Shown one piece after another: positions 36,434-44,873 of a stretch of DNA of 64,000 bases. The notes under the pieces were generated by a model. That model was not told where the DNA came from. It did not search any database and was given only the letters and a program-made list of their open reading frames with translations. The translations under genes were made by a program, and so were the position numbers. Source of the DNA: an uncultured Algibacter sp. (GTDB taxonomy: Bacteria; Bacteroidota; Bacteroidia; Flavobacteriales; Flavobacteriaceae); assembly GCF_947495925.1 (NCBI RefSeq), contig NZ_CANMAU010000002.1, forward strand, positions 372,001-436,000, written 5' to 3'. The number at the start of each line of letters is the position of its first letter. Position 1 is the first letter of the stretch.

Positions 36434-39046
36434 TTGGCTAAAAAAGCAAAAAAAGAAACCCCGTTAATGAAACAATACAATGCCATTAAAGCAAAGTATC
36501 CAGATGCTTTATTGTTGTTTCGTGTAGGTGATTTCTATGAAACCTTTGGGAGTGATGCGGTTAAGGCGGCGGGTATTTTGGGCATAATATTAACCAAGCG
36601 TGGTGCCGGTAGTGAGAGTGAGACAGAGTTAGCAGGATTTCCGCACCATTCATTAAATACCTATTTACCAAAATTGGTAAAAGCAGGAGAGCGTGTTGCT
36701 ATTTGTGATCAATTAGAAGACCCGAAACAAACTAAAACCATTGTGAAACGAGGGGTTACAGAATTAGTAACTCCTGGTGTTGCTTTAAATGACGAAGTGT
36801 TAGTTTCAAAATTGAACAACTTTTTATGTTCGGTGTATTTTGATAAAAAATATATTGGAATTTCATTTTTAGATATTTCTACAGGTGAATTTTTAACATC
36901 ACAGGGAAATGTGGAGTACATTGATAAGTTACTTCAAAATTTTAGTCCGAGTGAAGTCTTAGTGTCTAAGCAGAAACGCACCCTTTTTAATGAGACTTTT
37001 GGACATGATTTCCATATGTTTTATTTAGAAGATTGGGTATACCAAACAGATTATGCTTACGAAACTTTAACTAAACATTTTAATACAAAAACGCTTAAAG
37101 GTTTTGGAGTTGAAGATTTATATGAAGGGATTATAGCTTCTGGTTCTATTCTGCATTATTTGGGAGAAACGCAGCATAACAAACTACAACATATCACTTC
37201 AATTTCTAGAATTGCGGAAGATGATTATGTGTGGATGGATAAATTTACTATCCGAAATTTAGAGCTTTATAATTCTACCAATAATAATGCAATTACACTT
37301 TTAAATGTGATTGATAAAACCATTTCGCCTATGGGTGGGAGGTTGTTAAAACGTTGGCTAGCATTACCTCTTAAAAACGTCGAAAAAATAAAACAGCGCC
37401 ATGAAGTAGTGAGTTTCTTAACTAAAGAAGATGAGGTACTTCAAATGGTTCAAAATCATATAAAACACATTGGCGATTTAGAGCGTTTAATTTCTAAAAC
37501 GGCTACAGGAAAAGTAAATCCTCGAGAGGTTATTCAACTTAAAAATTCATTAGAAGCTATTGTTCCAATAAAAAGCTTAGCTTCTAATTCTAAAAATGAA
37601 TCTCTACAAATTATTGGTGATAATTTACAGAGTTGTGAGGTGCTTCGCGAAAAAATTAAGCAAACTTTAAATGAAGATGCCCCAGTAAATGTATTGAAAG
37701 GCCATAGTATAGCTACTGGTTTTTCTTCGGAATTAGATGAATTGAGAGGTTTGTCTAAATCTGGAAAAGATTATTTAGATAATATGCTAGAGCGAGAAAG
37801 CGAACGTACTGGAATTACATCGCTCAAAATAGCATCAAATAATGTTTTTGGGTATTATATAGAAGTTAGAAATACACATAAAGATAAAGTTCCTGAAGAA
37901 TGGATACGTAAACAAACTTTAGTTAATGCAGAACGTTACATTAACGAAGAGCTTAAAGAATACGAAGCCAAAATTTTAGGTGCTGAAGAGCGTATTTTAG
38001 CTATAGAACAACAATTGTTTTCTGAATTAGTTGCTTGGATGAATCAGTACATTAAAGCGGTACAACAAAATGCCTATTTAATTGGACAAATAGATTGTTT
38101 ATGCGGATTTGCACAATTAGCAAACGATAATAATTATAGCTATCCACAGATTGATGACTCTTTTGATTTAGATATAAAAGATGGTCGTCATCCGGTTATT
38201 GAAAAACAATTGCCAATAGGTGAAGCTTATATTGCTAATGATGTGTTTTTAGACAGAACAGATCAACAAATTATTATGATTACTGGTCCTAATATGTCTG
38301 GTAAATCTGCAATTTTACGTCAAACAGCATTGATTGTTCTATTAGCTCAAATAGGGAGCTTTGTACCTGCAGCAGAAGCTAAAATAGGGTTGGTGGATAA
38401 AATATTCACAAGAGTAGGGGCAAGTGATAATATTTCTATGGGAGAATCTACTTTTATGGTAGAAATGAATGAAACAGCATCTATTTTGAATAATATTTCA
38501 GATCGAAGTTTAGTGTTGCTTGATGAAATAGGTCGTGGCACAAGTACATATGATGGTATTTCAATAGCTTGGGCAATTAGCGAATATTTACATGAGCATC
38601 CTTCAAAGCCTAAAACTTTATTTGCAACACATTATCATGAGTTAAATGAAATGAGTGAAACTTTCGGACGTATTAAAAACTTTAATGTATCTGTAAAAGA
38701 GTTAAAAGATAATGTTTTGTTTCTAAGAAAACTGGTTGAAGGTGGAAGCGCACATAGTTTTGGTATTCATGTGGCTAAAATGGCTGGAATGCCACAGCAA
38801 GTTTTGCGAAGAGCAAACAAGATATTAGAGAAATTGGAGAAGTCGCACTCAAGTGAGGAGCTTACAGATAAGGTGAAAACACTTAGTGATGATTTGCAAT
38901 TGAGTTTTTTCAACCTTGACGATCCATTACTAGAGAATATCAAAGATGAAATATTACATACTGATATTGATACGCTTACCCCGGTAGAAGCGCTTATGAA
39001 ATTGAATGAAATTAAGCGTATGTTGGTTAAGAAAAAACAAGCTTAA
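36434..39046 (+). CDS. mutS: DNA mismatch repair protein MutS
   Basis: MutS recognises mispaired bases and starts mismatch repair. At 870 residues it is full length. The mismatch-binding motif is DFYETF near the N terminus (about residue 35), the lever and clamp regions follow, and the ABC-type ATPase has Walker A GPNMSGKS (about 617-624), signature region [11 protein letters not shown] and Walker [14 protein letters not shown]. The frame starts at a TTG; homology begins at its codon (MAKKAKK), and no in-frame ATG lies upstream, so TTG is the probable start. It is separated from TrmH by a divergent spacer of 129 bases. Confidence 0.96.
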   Translation: MAKKAKKETPLMKQYNAIKAKYPDALLLFRVGDFYETFGSDAVKAAGILGIILTKRGAGSESETELAGFPHHSLNTYLPKLVKAGERVAICDQLEDPKQTKTIVKRGVTELVTPGVALNDEVLVSKLNNFLCSVYFDKKYIGISFLDISTGEFLTSQGNVEYIDKLLQNFSPSEVLVSKQKRTLFNETFGHDFHMFYLEDWVYQTDYAYETLTKHFNTKTLKGFGVEDLYEGIIASGSILHYLGETQHNKLQHITSISRIAEDDYVWMDKFTIRNLELYNSTNNNAITLLNVIDKTISPMGGRLLKRWLALPLKNVEKIKQRHEVVSFLTKEDEVLQMVQNHIKHIGDLERLISKTATGKVNPREVIQLKNSLEAIVPIKSLASNSKNESLQIIGDNLQSCEVLREKIKQTLNEDAPVNVLKGHSIATGFSSELDELRGLSKSGKDYLDNMLERESERTGITSLKIASNNVFGYYIEVRNTHKDKVPEEWIRKQTLVNAERYINEELKEYEAKILGAEERILAIEQQLFSELVAWMNQYIKAVQQNAYLIGQIDCLCGFAQLANDNNYSYPQIDDSFDLDIKDGRHPVIEKQLPIGEAYIANDVFLDRTDQQIIMITGPNMSGKSAILRQTALIVLLAQIGSFVPAAEAKIGLVDKIFTRVGASDNISMGESTFMVEMNETASILNNISDRSLVLLDEIGRGTSTYDGISIAWAISEYLHEHPSKPKTLFATHYHELNEMSETFGRIKNFNVSVKELKDNVLFLRKLVEGGSAHSFGIHVAKMAGMPQQVLRRANKILEKLEKSHSSEELTDKVKTLSDDLQLSFFNLDDPLLENIKDEILHTDIDTLTPVEALMKLNEIKRMLVKKKQA

Positions 39047-39076
39047 AAATATTTTCATTTATTTTAATAAAAGCCT

Positions 39077-39105
39077 TTGGAATTCCTAGAAATATTTTAA
39101 ATTTG
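39077..39105 (+). promoter_or_regulatory. promoter of the tRNA-Gly/tRNA-Leu unit
   Basis: TTG at 39077-39079 and TAAATTTG at 39098-39105, with 18 bases between, match the Bacteroidota consensus. It lies 38 bases before tRNA-Gly. Confidence 0.7.
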
Positions 39106-39143
39106 CATCCGCAATCGAGAGGTTGTATGTTCATTAAAAGACT

Positions 39144-39215
39144 GCGAAAGTAGCTCAGGGGTAGAGCATCACCTTGCCAAGGTGGGGGTCGCGGGTTCAA
39201 ATCCCGTCTTTCGCT
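39144..39215 (+). tRNA. tRNA-Gly (GCC)
   Basis: The 72 bases fold as a cloverleaf: acceptor GCGAAAG/CTTTCGC, anticodon stem TCACC/GGTGG with loop TTGCCAA, and T arm GCGGG-TTCAAAT-CCCGT. The anticodon is GCC. CCA is not encoded. Confidence 0.95.
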
Positions 39216-39244
39216 CTGAGACTTTCTTGAAAAAATACCAAGAT

Positions 39245-39328
39245 GCTGAAGTGGTGGAATTGGTAGACACGTTGGACTTAAAATCCAATGTCCATTAGGA
39301 CGTACGGGTTCAAGTCCCGTCTTCAGTA
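39245..39328 (+). tRNA. tRNA-Leu (TAA)
   Basis: The acceptor stem is GCTGAAG/CTTCAGT, the anticodon stem TTGGA/TCCAA with loop CTTAAAA (anticodon TAA), and there is a long variable arm as in class II tRNAs. The T arm is ACGGG-TTCAAGT-CCCGT. CCA is not encoded. It follows tRNA-Gly by 29 bases. Confidence 0.95.
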
Positions 39329-39330
39329 CT

Positions 39331-39364
39331 AAGCCTTTGCAGGATTTCCTGCTTAGGCTTTTTT
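39331..39364 (+). terminator. terminator of the tRNA unit
   Basis: A double stem, outer AAGCC/GGCTT and inner GCAGGA/TCCTGC, is followed by a T run two bases past tRNA-Leu. Confidence 0.82.
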
Positions 39365-40591
39365 AGTTTATAAACGACAAATGGATGTTTTTTTTAAACT
39401 TATTTTATTTATGTGAATAGGTAGTTTTTGCACGTAAATACTATCCCAGAATAGTAAACAGTGTTAACTAATTACTATCATTTTATAACTTCTTAATGAT
39501 TATGAAACAAGGATTTCGTAATCTTCGCAAATAACTTTGTAACTAATTTTAGCAAAAGGCTTTCAGTGTATTTATTTGATAAACTAAATGCCAGTTTGAA
39601 TAACTTTAAATAGAAAATTTTATTCTCGATACTAATTCCATTCATTAAAATGAGTAAAGTTTACTTGAATTGACCATTTTTTACTCGAAAAATTCAATAA
39701 GTATTATATAATTTTATCTTTTAATTTAATATTATCATATACTATGATGACATGAATCAAATTATAGAGAGGTTTTCAATACCAATAGATCAGGTAGTTA
39801 AGAATGCAAGTCCTATTCCATAAAGATGTTCTAATACGAAAATCACTTTGATTCAAATGTTTGAATTTGGATATCTAGATTTAGATAGAAGATGTCCTAG
39901 AAGTGAAAATTAACAGATTCAAAAAGAGGTTTTAATAACCTAATTAAAATGAAGCTAATGGATGTTCATGTTATGATTTGGATGCGACTTACGGGCGCTA
40001 TGAAGTATACTTCAAAAAGAGATGATAGATCTAAATAAATTCACCTGCCCAAGAGTAGGGCTAAAATGGAATTTTTATTTAAAAAACATATAATCAGTAT
40101 TGCTATCTCTAATTACATACTCTGTTCGTTGTCATAAATTTCTATGTTAGAAGTTTGGGAGAATAGGGCCTAATTAAAACGACCTTGGAGGCAGCGACAC
40201 CAGGAATAAAGGAGTTTTGATCTTTTAGGTATCATATCTGTTAATAGCCTTGATTTGCCTCATCATTACCTGGCATTTTATGTGGTACTTGGTAATATAA
40301 CATTTGTTACAAGTGATGAATAAAAAACTGGAAATAAAATTCATTAGTGTGATTATTTCGTTTTCGATATTAGAACAGATTCGCATTAGAAGGAAGTAAG
40401 TGGGAAAAGAAGAGAACTTATTAAGAAGTATGGGTAAGTTAAGACGTGTAAGATAAGGAGGTAATGGTTTTATTTATATAGCAGCTAAAAAATCAAGATA
40501 TTTTTGTTTGAAACCTGTAGGCTTGCAGTAAAAAGATAAATAAAAACAATAAATATAAATAGTAAGGAATAATTAAAGAAAATATATTATT
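39365..40591 (+). other. gene-less AT-rich spacer with a possible decayed gene
   Basis: More than 1.2 kb between the tRNA terminator and the second GH117 gene holds no open frame of note in either direction. In one plus frame around 39880-40025 there is a broken translation (VLEVKINRFKKRF, stops, then CSCYDLDATYGRYEVYFKKR and two stops) that looks like the end of a degraded protein gene, but I cannot name the family. A TATTTTTG element at 40499-40506, 85 bases before GH117, could be its -7 promoter site; no good TTG lies at the right distance. Confidence 0.4.
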
Positions 40592-41884
40592 ATGAATCAC
40601 ACTAAACTAAAATTAGTACTGCTAATCGGGATTATCTCTGCTCAAGTATGCTTTTCCCAAGAAGAAGGGAAATCAAATAGTTCAAAACCTCCTGTTTTTC
40701 CAGCAATTATCCCTGTTGATAAACCAACAGATCGCTCAATTAGCACTGCTATGCATCGTCTTTATGATCATTGGGGTATTTATGAAGATAGAGAAAATGA
40801 GCTCTTCAGTAATTTTGGATATTCTGAAGTGAGTGGTTTTAATTCTCCAAAGGGACTTTCTGTTTCACGAAGAGATCCTAGTAAAATTTTACTTATTAAT
40901 GGGAAATATTATGTATGGTATACAAAAAGAGAAACGAAATCTCCACCTACAGGTTCAAATCGGTCTCATTTAGCTAGCGATGTTATTCCATCCGCTGATT
41001 GGGATTTAGCAGAGATTTGGTATGCTACAAGTAAGGATGGTTACGAATGGAAGGAAGAAGGGGTAGCTGTTCCTCGTCCACCAAAAGGAGAGCTGGGCTG
41101 GCGCTCTGTTTCTACACCTGATGTCTTAGCATATAAAGGGAAATACTATTTATATTACCAAGCATTTAATAAAATGCCATACAGTGGAGAAGGAGATCGC
41201 GCTCCTGCTTCGGTTTCTATAGCAGATTCTCCAGATGGGCCATGGAAAGCACATGGTAAAATCGTGGTCGATTTTGGAGCTAAGGGTGAATGGGATGAGG
41301 GAGCAATACATGATCCGTATCCGTTAGTTTACAATGGAAAAATTTACATTTATTATAAAGGAGGGCCTTACAAAATGATTTTACATGATGGGACTGGACA
41401 TTTCAGAATCGGACAAGGTGTTGCTATATCAGAGAGCCCCCTTGGTCCATTTGAAAAACACCCACTTAATCCAGTTTTAAACTCTGGACATGAAACTGGT
41501 TTATTTCCTTTTAAAGGCGGGGTTGCAGCATTTGTTAGTATAAATGGTCCTGAAAAAAATACCATTCAATATGCTCCAGATGGTGTGAATTTCGAAATAG
41601 CATCACTTGTTGTTGCTCCACCTATTGCCGTAGGTCCATATATTCCGAATGCATTTGCAGATGATGGTAATGGACGAGGTATAACTTGGGGCTTAGCCCA
41701 TACGAGTACAAGCTATCGTGGTGTAACTCATGGTCAGGGAGTTAGCAATGAAAATATGCTTATTCGTTTTGATTGCGATTTAAGTCTTGATGTGAATGAT
41801 CCAGAATTCAAAAGACATGATTTTAGATTCAGAACAAGAACACTATTGGAGGAATTTCCTGTTCCTTCTTCAAGAAAAAAGTAA
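40592..41884 (+). CDS. GH117 family glycosidase, second paralogue
   Basis: A signal peptide ends VCFSQ (about residue 23), so this one is probably periplasmic, unlike the lipoprotein paralogue. The five-bladed propeller carries the same landmarks: SRRDPSK, WYATSKDGYEW, LGWRSVSTPDVL, IHDPYPLVYNGKIY and NSGHETGLFPF. It differs in loop regions (for example KETRSPPTGSN-like insertion after the first blade and the GHFRIGQGVA segment). The pair differ clearly, so they are old paralogues or were acquired separately, and may cut different anhydro-galactose linkages. It stands alone, ahead of a terminator. Confidence 0.9.
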   Translation: MNHTKLKLVLLIGIISAQVCFSQEEGKSNSSKPPVFPAIIPVDKPTDRSISTAMHRLYDHWGIYEDRENELFSNFGYSEVSGFNSPKGLSVSRRDPSKILLINGKYYVWYTKRETKSPPTGSNRSHLASDVIPSADWDLAEIWYATSKDGYEWKEEGVAVPRPPKGELGWRSVSTPDVLAYKGKYYLYYQAFNKMPYSGEGDRAPASVSIADSPDGPWKAHGKIVVDFGAKGEWDEGAIHDPYPLVYNGKIYIYYKGGPYKMILHDGTGHFRIGQGVAISESPLGPFEKHPLNPVLNSGHETGLFPFKGGVAAFVSINGPEKNTIQYAPDGVNFEIASLVVAPPIAVGPYIPNAFADDGNGRGITWGLAHTSTSYRGVTHGQGVSNENMLIRFDCDLSLDVNDPEFKRHDFRFRTRTLLEEFPVPSSRKK

Positions 41885-41959
41885 ATTTTTAAGAATGTAA
41901 ATTGTCTCTTCGTTTTAAAGAGTTATTATGAAAAGAGTAGCAAGTATAAAATCTTAGAA

Positions 41960-41989
41960 AAAAAACCACCTAATTTAGGTGGTTTTTTT
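41960..41989. terminator. bidirectional terminator between GH117 and the repeat lipoprotein
   Basis: The stem AACCACCTAA/TTAGGTGGTT, flanked by A and T runs, lies between the convergent genes and suits both. Confidence 0.82.
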
Positions 41990-42007
41990 AAATTATGTGA
42001 ACAATTT

Positions 42008-42340
42008 TTAGTGCTCTATCTTTACTTTGTCAGCTTCCTTTTTTACTGCATCAGTAGCATTTTCAGCAGCTTCGCCAGTAGCATCTACTGCACTTTCTAC
42101 TGCTTCACCTGTAGCTTCGGCAGCATTTTCGATAGCATCACCAGTCGCTTCAGCGGCATCGCCAGTTGCTTCAACGGCACTGTCAATAGCATCACCTGTA
42201 GCTTCAGCTGCGTTTTCAACCGCATCACTTACGTTTTCTACAGCTTCTTCAACTGAATCTGCTTTTTTCGAATCTCTACATGATGTAAAAGATAAACTTA
42301 ACGCTAATACAATTACGGTACTCAATACTAATTTTTTCAT
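42008..42340 (-). CDS. small lipoprotein with 11-residue Ala-rich repeats
   Basis: A leader ending FTSC (cysteine near residue 21) marks a lipoprotein. The rest of the 110 residues are copies of an 11-residue unit, A-(A/V)-(E/D)-A-T-G-(D/E)-A-(I/V/A)-(D/E)-(S/N), seen about five times, ending in a Lys-rich tail. Such 11-residue periods form amphipathic helices as in LEA-like and YtxH-like proteins. No enzymatic motif exists. The complementary strand is also open for 106 codons, an effect of the repeat. It probably serves at the inner face of the outer membrane, in stress or lipid contact; that is inference. Confidence 0.78.
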   Translation of the reverse strand: MKKLVLSTVIVLALSLSFTSCRDSKKADSVEEAVENVSDAVENAAEATGDAIDSAVEATGDAAEATGDAIENAAEATGEAVESAVDATGEAAENATDAVKKEADKVKIEH

Positions 42341-42531
42341 GGTTTAATGTTTTTAGTGTTATTAGTGTTTTTGTTAAAATCAAACAAATTTTAATATTAA
42401 AACATTCTATATACGTAAGTAATCATGCATCTGGATTATTTGGAGCTGTTCTTAAAATGTTTATTTAGGTTTAGATTTCAAAATAACTATTAGATATTCT
42501 TCATAAATAAGAAAAATATCGTATAATTGTT

Positions 42532-42545
42532 TTTTGTATACAAAA
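42532..42545. promoter_or_regulatory. palindromic operator candidate for the GntR regulator
   Basis: TTTTGTATACAAAA is a perfect 14-base palindrome 8 bases before the regulator's ATG. Many FCD-branch GntR proteins bind sites with a TTGTATACAA-like core. A weak promoter -7 match, TATAATTG at 42522-42529, lies just in front, so a bound regulator would cover the transcription start and repress its own operon. I found no second copy in the window. Confidence 0.6.
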
Positions 42546-42553
42546 TACTGTTT

Positions 42554-43177
42554 ATGATTGAATATCAAAACCTTAATGAACCTGTTTACCTCAAAGTCAA
42601 GGAAATGATTATTAGTGGTGAGTTAAAACAGGGAGAAAAAATAGTTCAAGAGAAAATAGCGGAAGCGCTTGGAGTGAGTCGTACACCGCTTATGAGAGCT
42701 TTGTTAGCTCTCGAAAATGAGTATTTAGTTGAAAGTATTCCTAGGCGAGGGATGTTTGTGCGCTCTTTAGGTCAAAAGGAAATATTTGACATTTATGTGT
42801 GTCGGGAAGCTTTGGAAGGTATGGCGGCGAGATTACTGGCATTGTCTAGTGATAAAACTGCGGTTAAGGAGCTTAGAGATTGTTTTAGTTGTTTTCTTTC
42901 TCAAAAAGAAATCGATTTGCAGGTATATGCGAAAGCTGATGAGAAATTTCACTCTTTACTTATTAAACTTACGGGTAATTTGCCTTTGGATAAGATTTAT
43001 TTCTTTGGAAATATTCATGAAAAAGTAATTAGCCGGGGCCTGTTAAGACCCCCCGAAGAAACATTAGGTGAACATGCAAAAATTATAGATGCTATAGAGA
43101 AAGGCAATGCGGATAACGCTGAGAAATTCGCAAGAGAACATATAGAAAAATCAAGAATATTATTATTAAATCAATAA
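42554..43177 (+). CDS. GntR family regulator, FCD branch
   Basis: The N-terminal winged helix-turn-helix (about 5-75) carries VYLKVKEMIISGELKQGEK, IAEALGVSRTPLMRAL and RRGMFVRSL. The C-terminal FCD domain (about 80-207) has the helix pattern with DEKFHSLL, EHAKIIDAI and REHIEKS, whose Asp and His residues bind a metal and an organic-acid effector. The frame opens at 42527; I take the ATG at 42554, just after the palindrome, as start. It is the first gene of a seven-gene series and probably responds to the acid sugar that the others metabolise. Confidence 0.9.
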   Translation: MIEYQNLNEPVYLKVKEMIISGELKQGEKIVQEKIAEALGVSRTPLMRALLALENEYLVESIPRRGMFVRSLGQKEIFDIYVCREALEGMAARLLALSSDKTAVKELRDCFSCFLSQKEIDLQVYAKADEKFHSLLIKLTGNLPLDKIYFFGNIHEKVISRGLLRPPEETLGEHAKIIDAIEKGNADNAEKFAREHIEKSRILLLNQ

Positions 43178-43187
43178 ATACAATAAA

Positions 43188-44234
43188 GTGAAAAATTACA
43201 ATATCGCAGTGGTACCAGGAGATGGTATAGGAAATGAAATTGTACCAGAAGGGTATAGAGTCTTAGAAGCCGTAGCAAAAAATCATGATTTTAAAATTAC
43301 CTCGAAAACATTTGATTGGGGAGCTGGTTATTATCTTAAGAATGGAAAATTTTTACCAGATAATGGATTAGAATCGCTTAAAGAATTCGATGCAGTATAT
43401 TTTGGGTCGGTTGGTTTGCCAGCTGTTGATGATACGCTTCCTGCTAAGGATTATACGTTTAAGGTAAGAACTTCTTTTAATCAATATGTAAATTACAGAC
43501 CAGTAAGAACGTATCCAGGAGTGACTAGACCTTTACGTACAGAAAAGCATATTGATTTTGTAATTGTTAGAGAAAACACAGAAGGGGAATTTGTTCAAAT
43601 GGGAGGGCAATATTTGCCTGATGAGGCTAACGGCATGGGTATAGATACTAGTGTTTTTACAAGAAAGGGCATTGAGCGTGTAGCGCATTATGCTTTTAAA
43701 TTGGCTCGAAAAAGAAGAAATAAAGTGACTCATATTACGAAATCAAATACGCTAATAAATAGTTTATCGTATTGGGACCGAGTAATTGCTGAGGTTGCTC
43801 AAGAATATCCTGATGTTAAGCATGAGCAAATGTATATTGATAACTCAACGGCTATGTTTGTTTTGAAGCCAGAGATTTTTGATGTAGTACTTACTACAAA
43901 TCTTTTTGGAGATATTTTAAGTGACTTAGGTGGAGCAGTTATGGGAAGTTTAGGTCTTGGAGGAAGTGGAAATATTAATCCTGAAAAAGAATTTCCATCT
44001 ATGTTTGAGCCTATTCATGGTTCAGCACCGGATATTGCTGGAGAAAACATTGCAAATCCGTACGGACAAATATGGTCGGCAGCAATTATGTTAGAGCATT
44101 TAGGAGAAAAAGAAGCGGCCGATAGCATTATGGCAGCGGTTGATAAAAGTACCTCTGAAGGTGTGCTTACTGTTGATTTAGGCGGTAGTGCAAAAACTTC
44201 CGATGTTGCTGATGCCGTAATTAGAAATCTTTAA
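43188..44234 (+). CDS. isocitrate/isopropylmalate dehydrogenase family enzyme (tartrate/D-malate dehydrogenase-like)
   Basis: These NAD-dependent enzymes oxidise a hydroxy-acid and release carbon dioxide. Seen in the 348 residues are VVPGDGIGNEIVPEG, RPVRTYPGV, ENTEGEF, and the metal and cofactor region LTTNLFGDILSDLGGAVMGS followed by FEPIHGSAPDIAG. The substrate loop RPVRTYPGVTRPLR and the C-terminal region resemble tartrate dehydrogenase TtuC and D-malate dehydrogenase more than LeuB. The start is a GTG 10 bases after the regulator. With the kinase gene two places on, it may handle a phosphorylated four-carbon acid; that is inference. Confidence 0.9.
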   Translation: MKNYNIAVVPGDGIGNEIVPEGYRVLEAVAKNHDFKITSKTFDWGAGYYLKNGKFLPDNGLESLKEFDAVYFGSVGLPAVDDTLPAKDYTFKVRTSFNQYVNYRPVRTYPGVTRPLRTEKHIDFVIVRENTEGEFVQMGGQYLPDEANGMGIDTSVFTRKGIERVAHYAFKLARKRRNKVTHITKSNTLINSLSYWDRVIAEVAQEYPDVKHEQMYIDNSTAMFVLKPEIFDVVLTTNLFGDILSDLGGAVMGSLGLGGSGNINPEKEFPSMFEPIHGSAPDIAGENIANPYGQIWSAAIMLEHLGEKEAADSIMAAVDKSTSEGVLTVDLGGSAKTSDVADAVIRNL

Positions 44235-44237
44235 TTA

Positions 44238-44873
44238 ATGGCTACAATAGTTGATCTTACATTGACTTATACTGATAGTTTTACTGGTTTCTCAAAGGAA
44301 GCTAGTAAAACTGTTGAAAATGATGGTTGGAATGCAAGTACGCTTAATTTTTATTCGCACTGCGGCACCCATATGGATGCACCAATTCATTTTGATGTAA
44401 GTCATCAAACTATTGATGAAATTCCGGTTACAGATTTTGTTGGAAAGGCATGGTTAATTGATGTACGACATGTAGGCTCCAAGGGACTTATTAATTCGAA
44501 TCATATACCTCAGGATATTCAAAGGGAATTCACTGCGGGAGATAGTTTAATCTTTTGGACATCTTGGGCGCAGTATGTAAATACTCCAAAATACCGTGAT
44601 GAGCTGCCAAGAATTAGTGAGGAATTAGCGCATTGGTGTTTAGAGCATAAGGTAAAAATGCTTGGTGTTGAACCACCTTCTGTGGCTGATGTTAACAATA
44701 TAGAAGAGGTGACACATATTCATAGAATATTATTAAAAGGAGTTGTTATTATTGAAGGGCTTACCAACCTTGATAAACTTCAATCTAATTGTGTAGAGCT
44801 TGTTGCTCTGCCTCTTAAAATTGGGGAAGGAGATGGGGCACCAGCACGTGTAATCGCCATTGAAAAATACTAA
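44238..44873 (+). CDS. cyclase family (PF04199) metal-dependent hydrolase
   Basis: The 211 residues carry the family motif HxGTHxDxP as SHCGTHMDAPIHFD (about 36-49), which binds metal, plus GVEPPSVADVNN and the late HRILLKGVVIIEGLTNLDKL. Relatives include kynurenine formamidase and isatin hydrolase, which open amide or lactam bonds. In this operon a lactone or other cyclic acid is more likely; that is inference. It lies 3 bases after the dehydrogenase and its stop overlaps the kinase start by one base. Confidence 0.88.
   Translation: MATIVDLTLTYTDSFTGFSKEASKTVENDGWNASTLNFYSHCGTHMDAPIHFDVSHQTIDEIPVTDFVGKAWLIDVRHVGSKGLINSNHIPQDIQREFTAGDSLIFWTSWAQYVNTPKYRDELPRISEELAHWCLEHKVKMLGVEPPSVADVNNIEEVTHIHRILLKGVVIIEGLTNLDKLQSNCVELVALPLKIGEGDGAPARVIAIEKY

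Noticed and set aside
42027-42347. 106-codon open frame on the plus strand opposite the repeat lipoprotein
   Set aside because: It is the mirror of the GC-richer repeat codons. It has no plausible protein features, while the minus strand has a lipoprotein leader and terminator.
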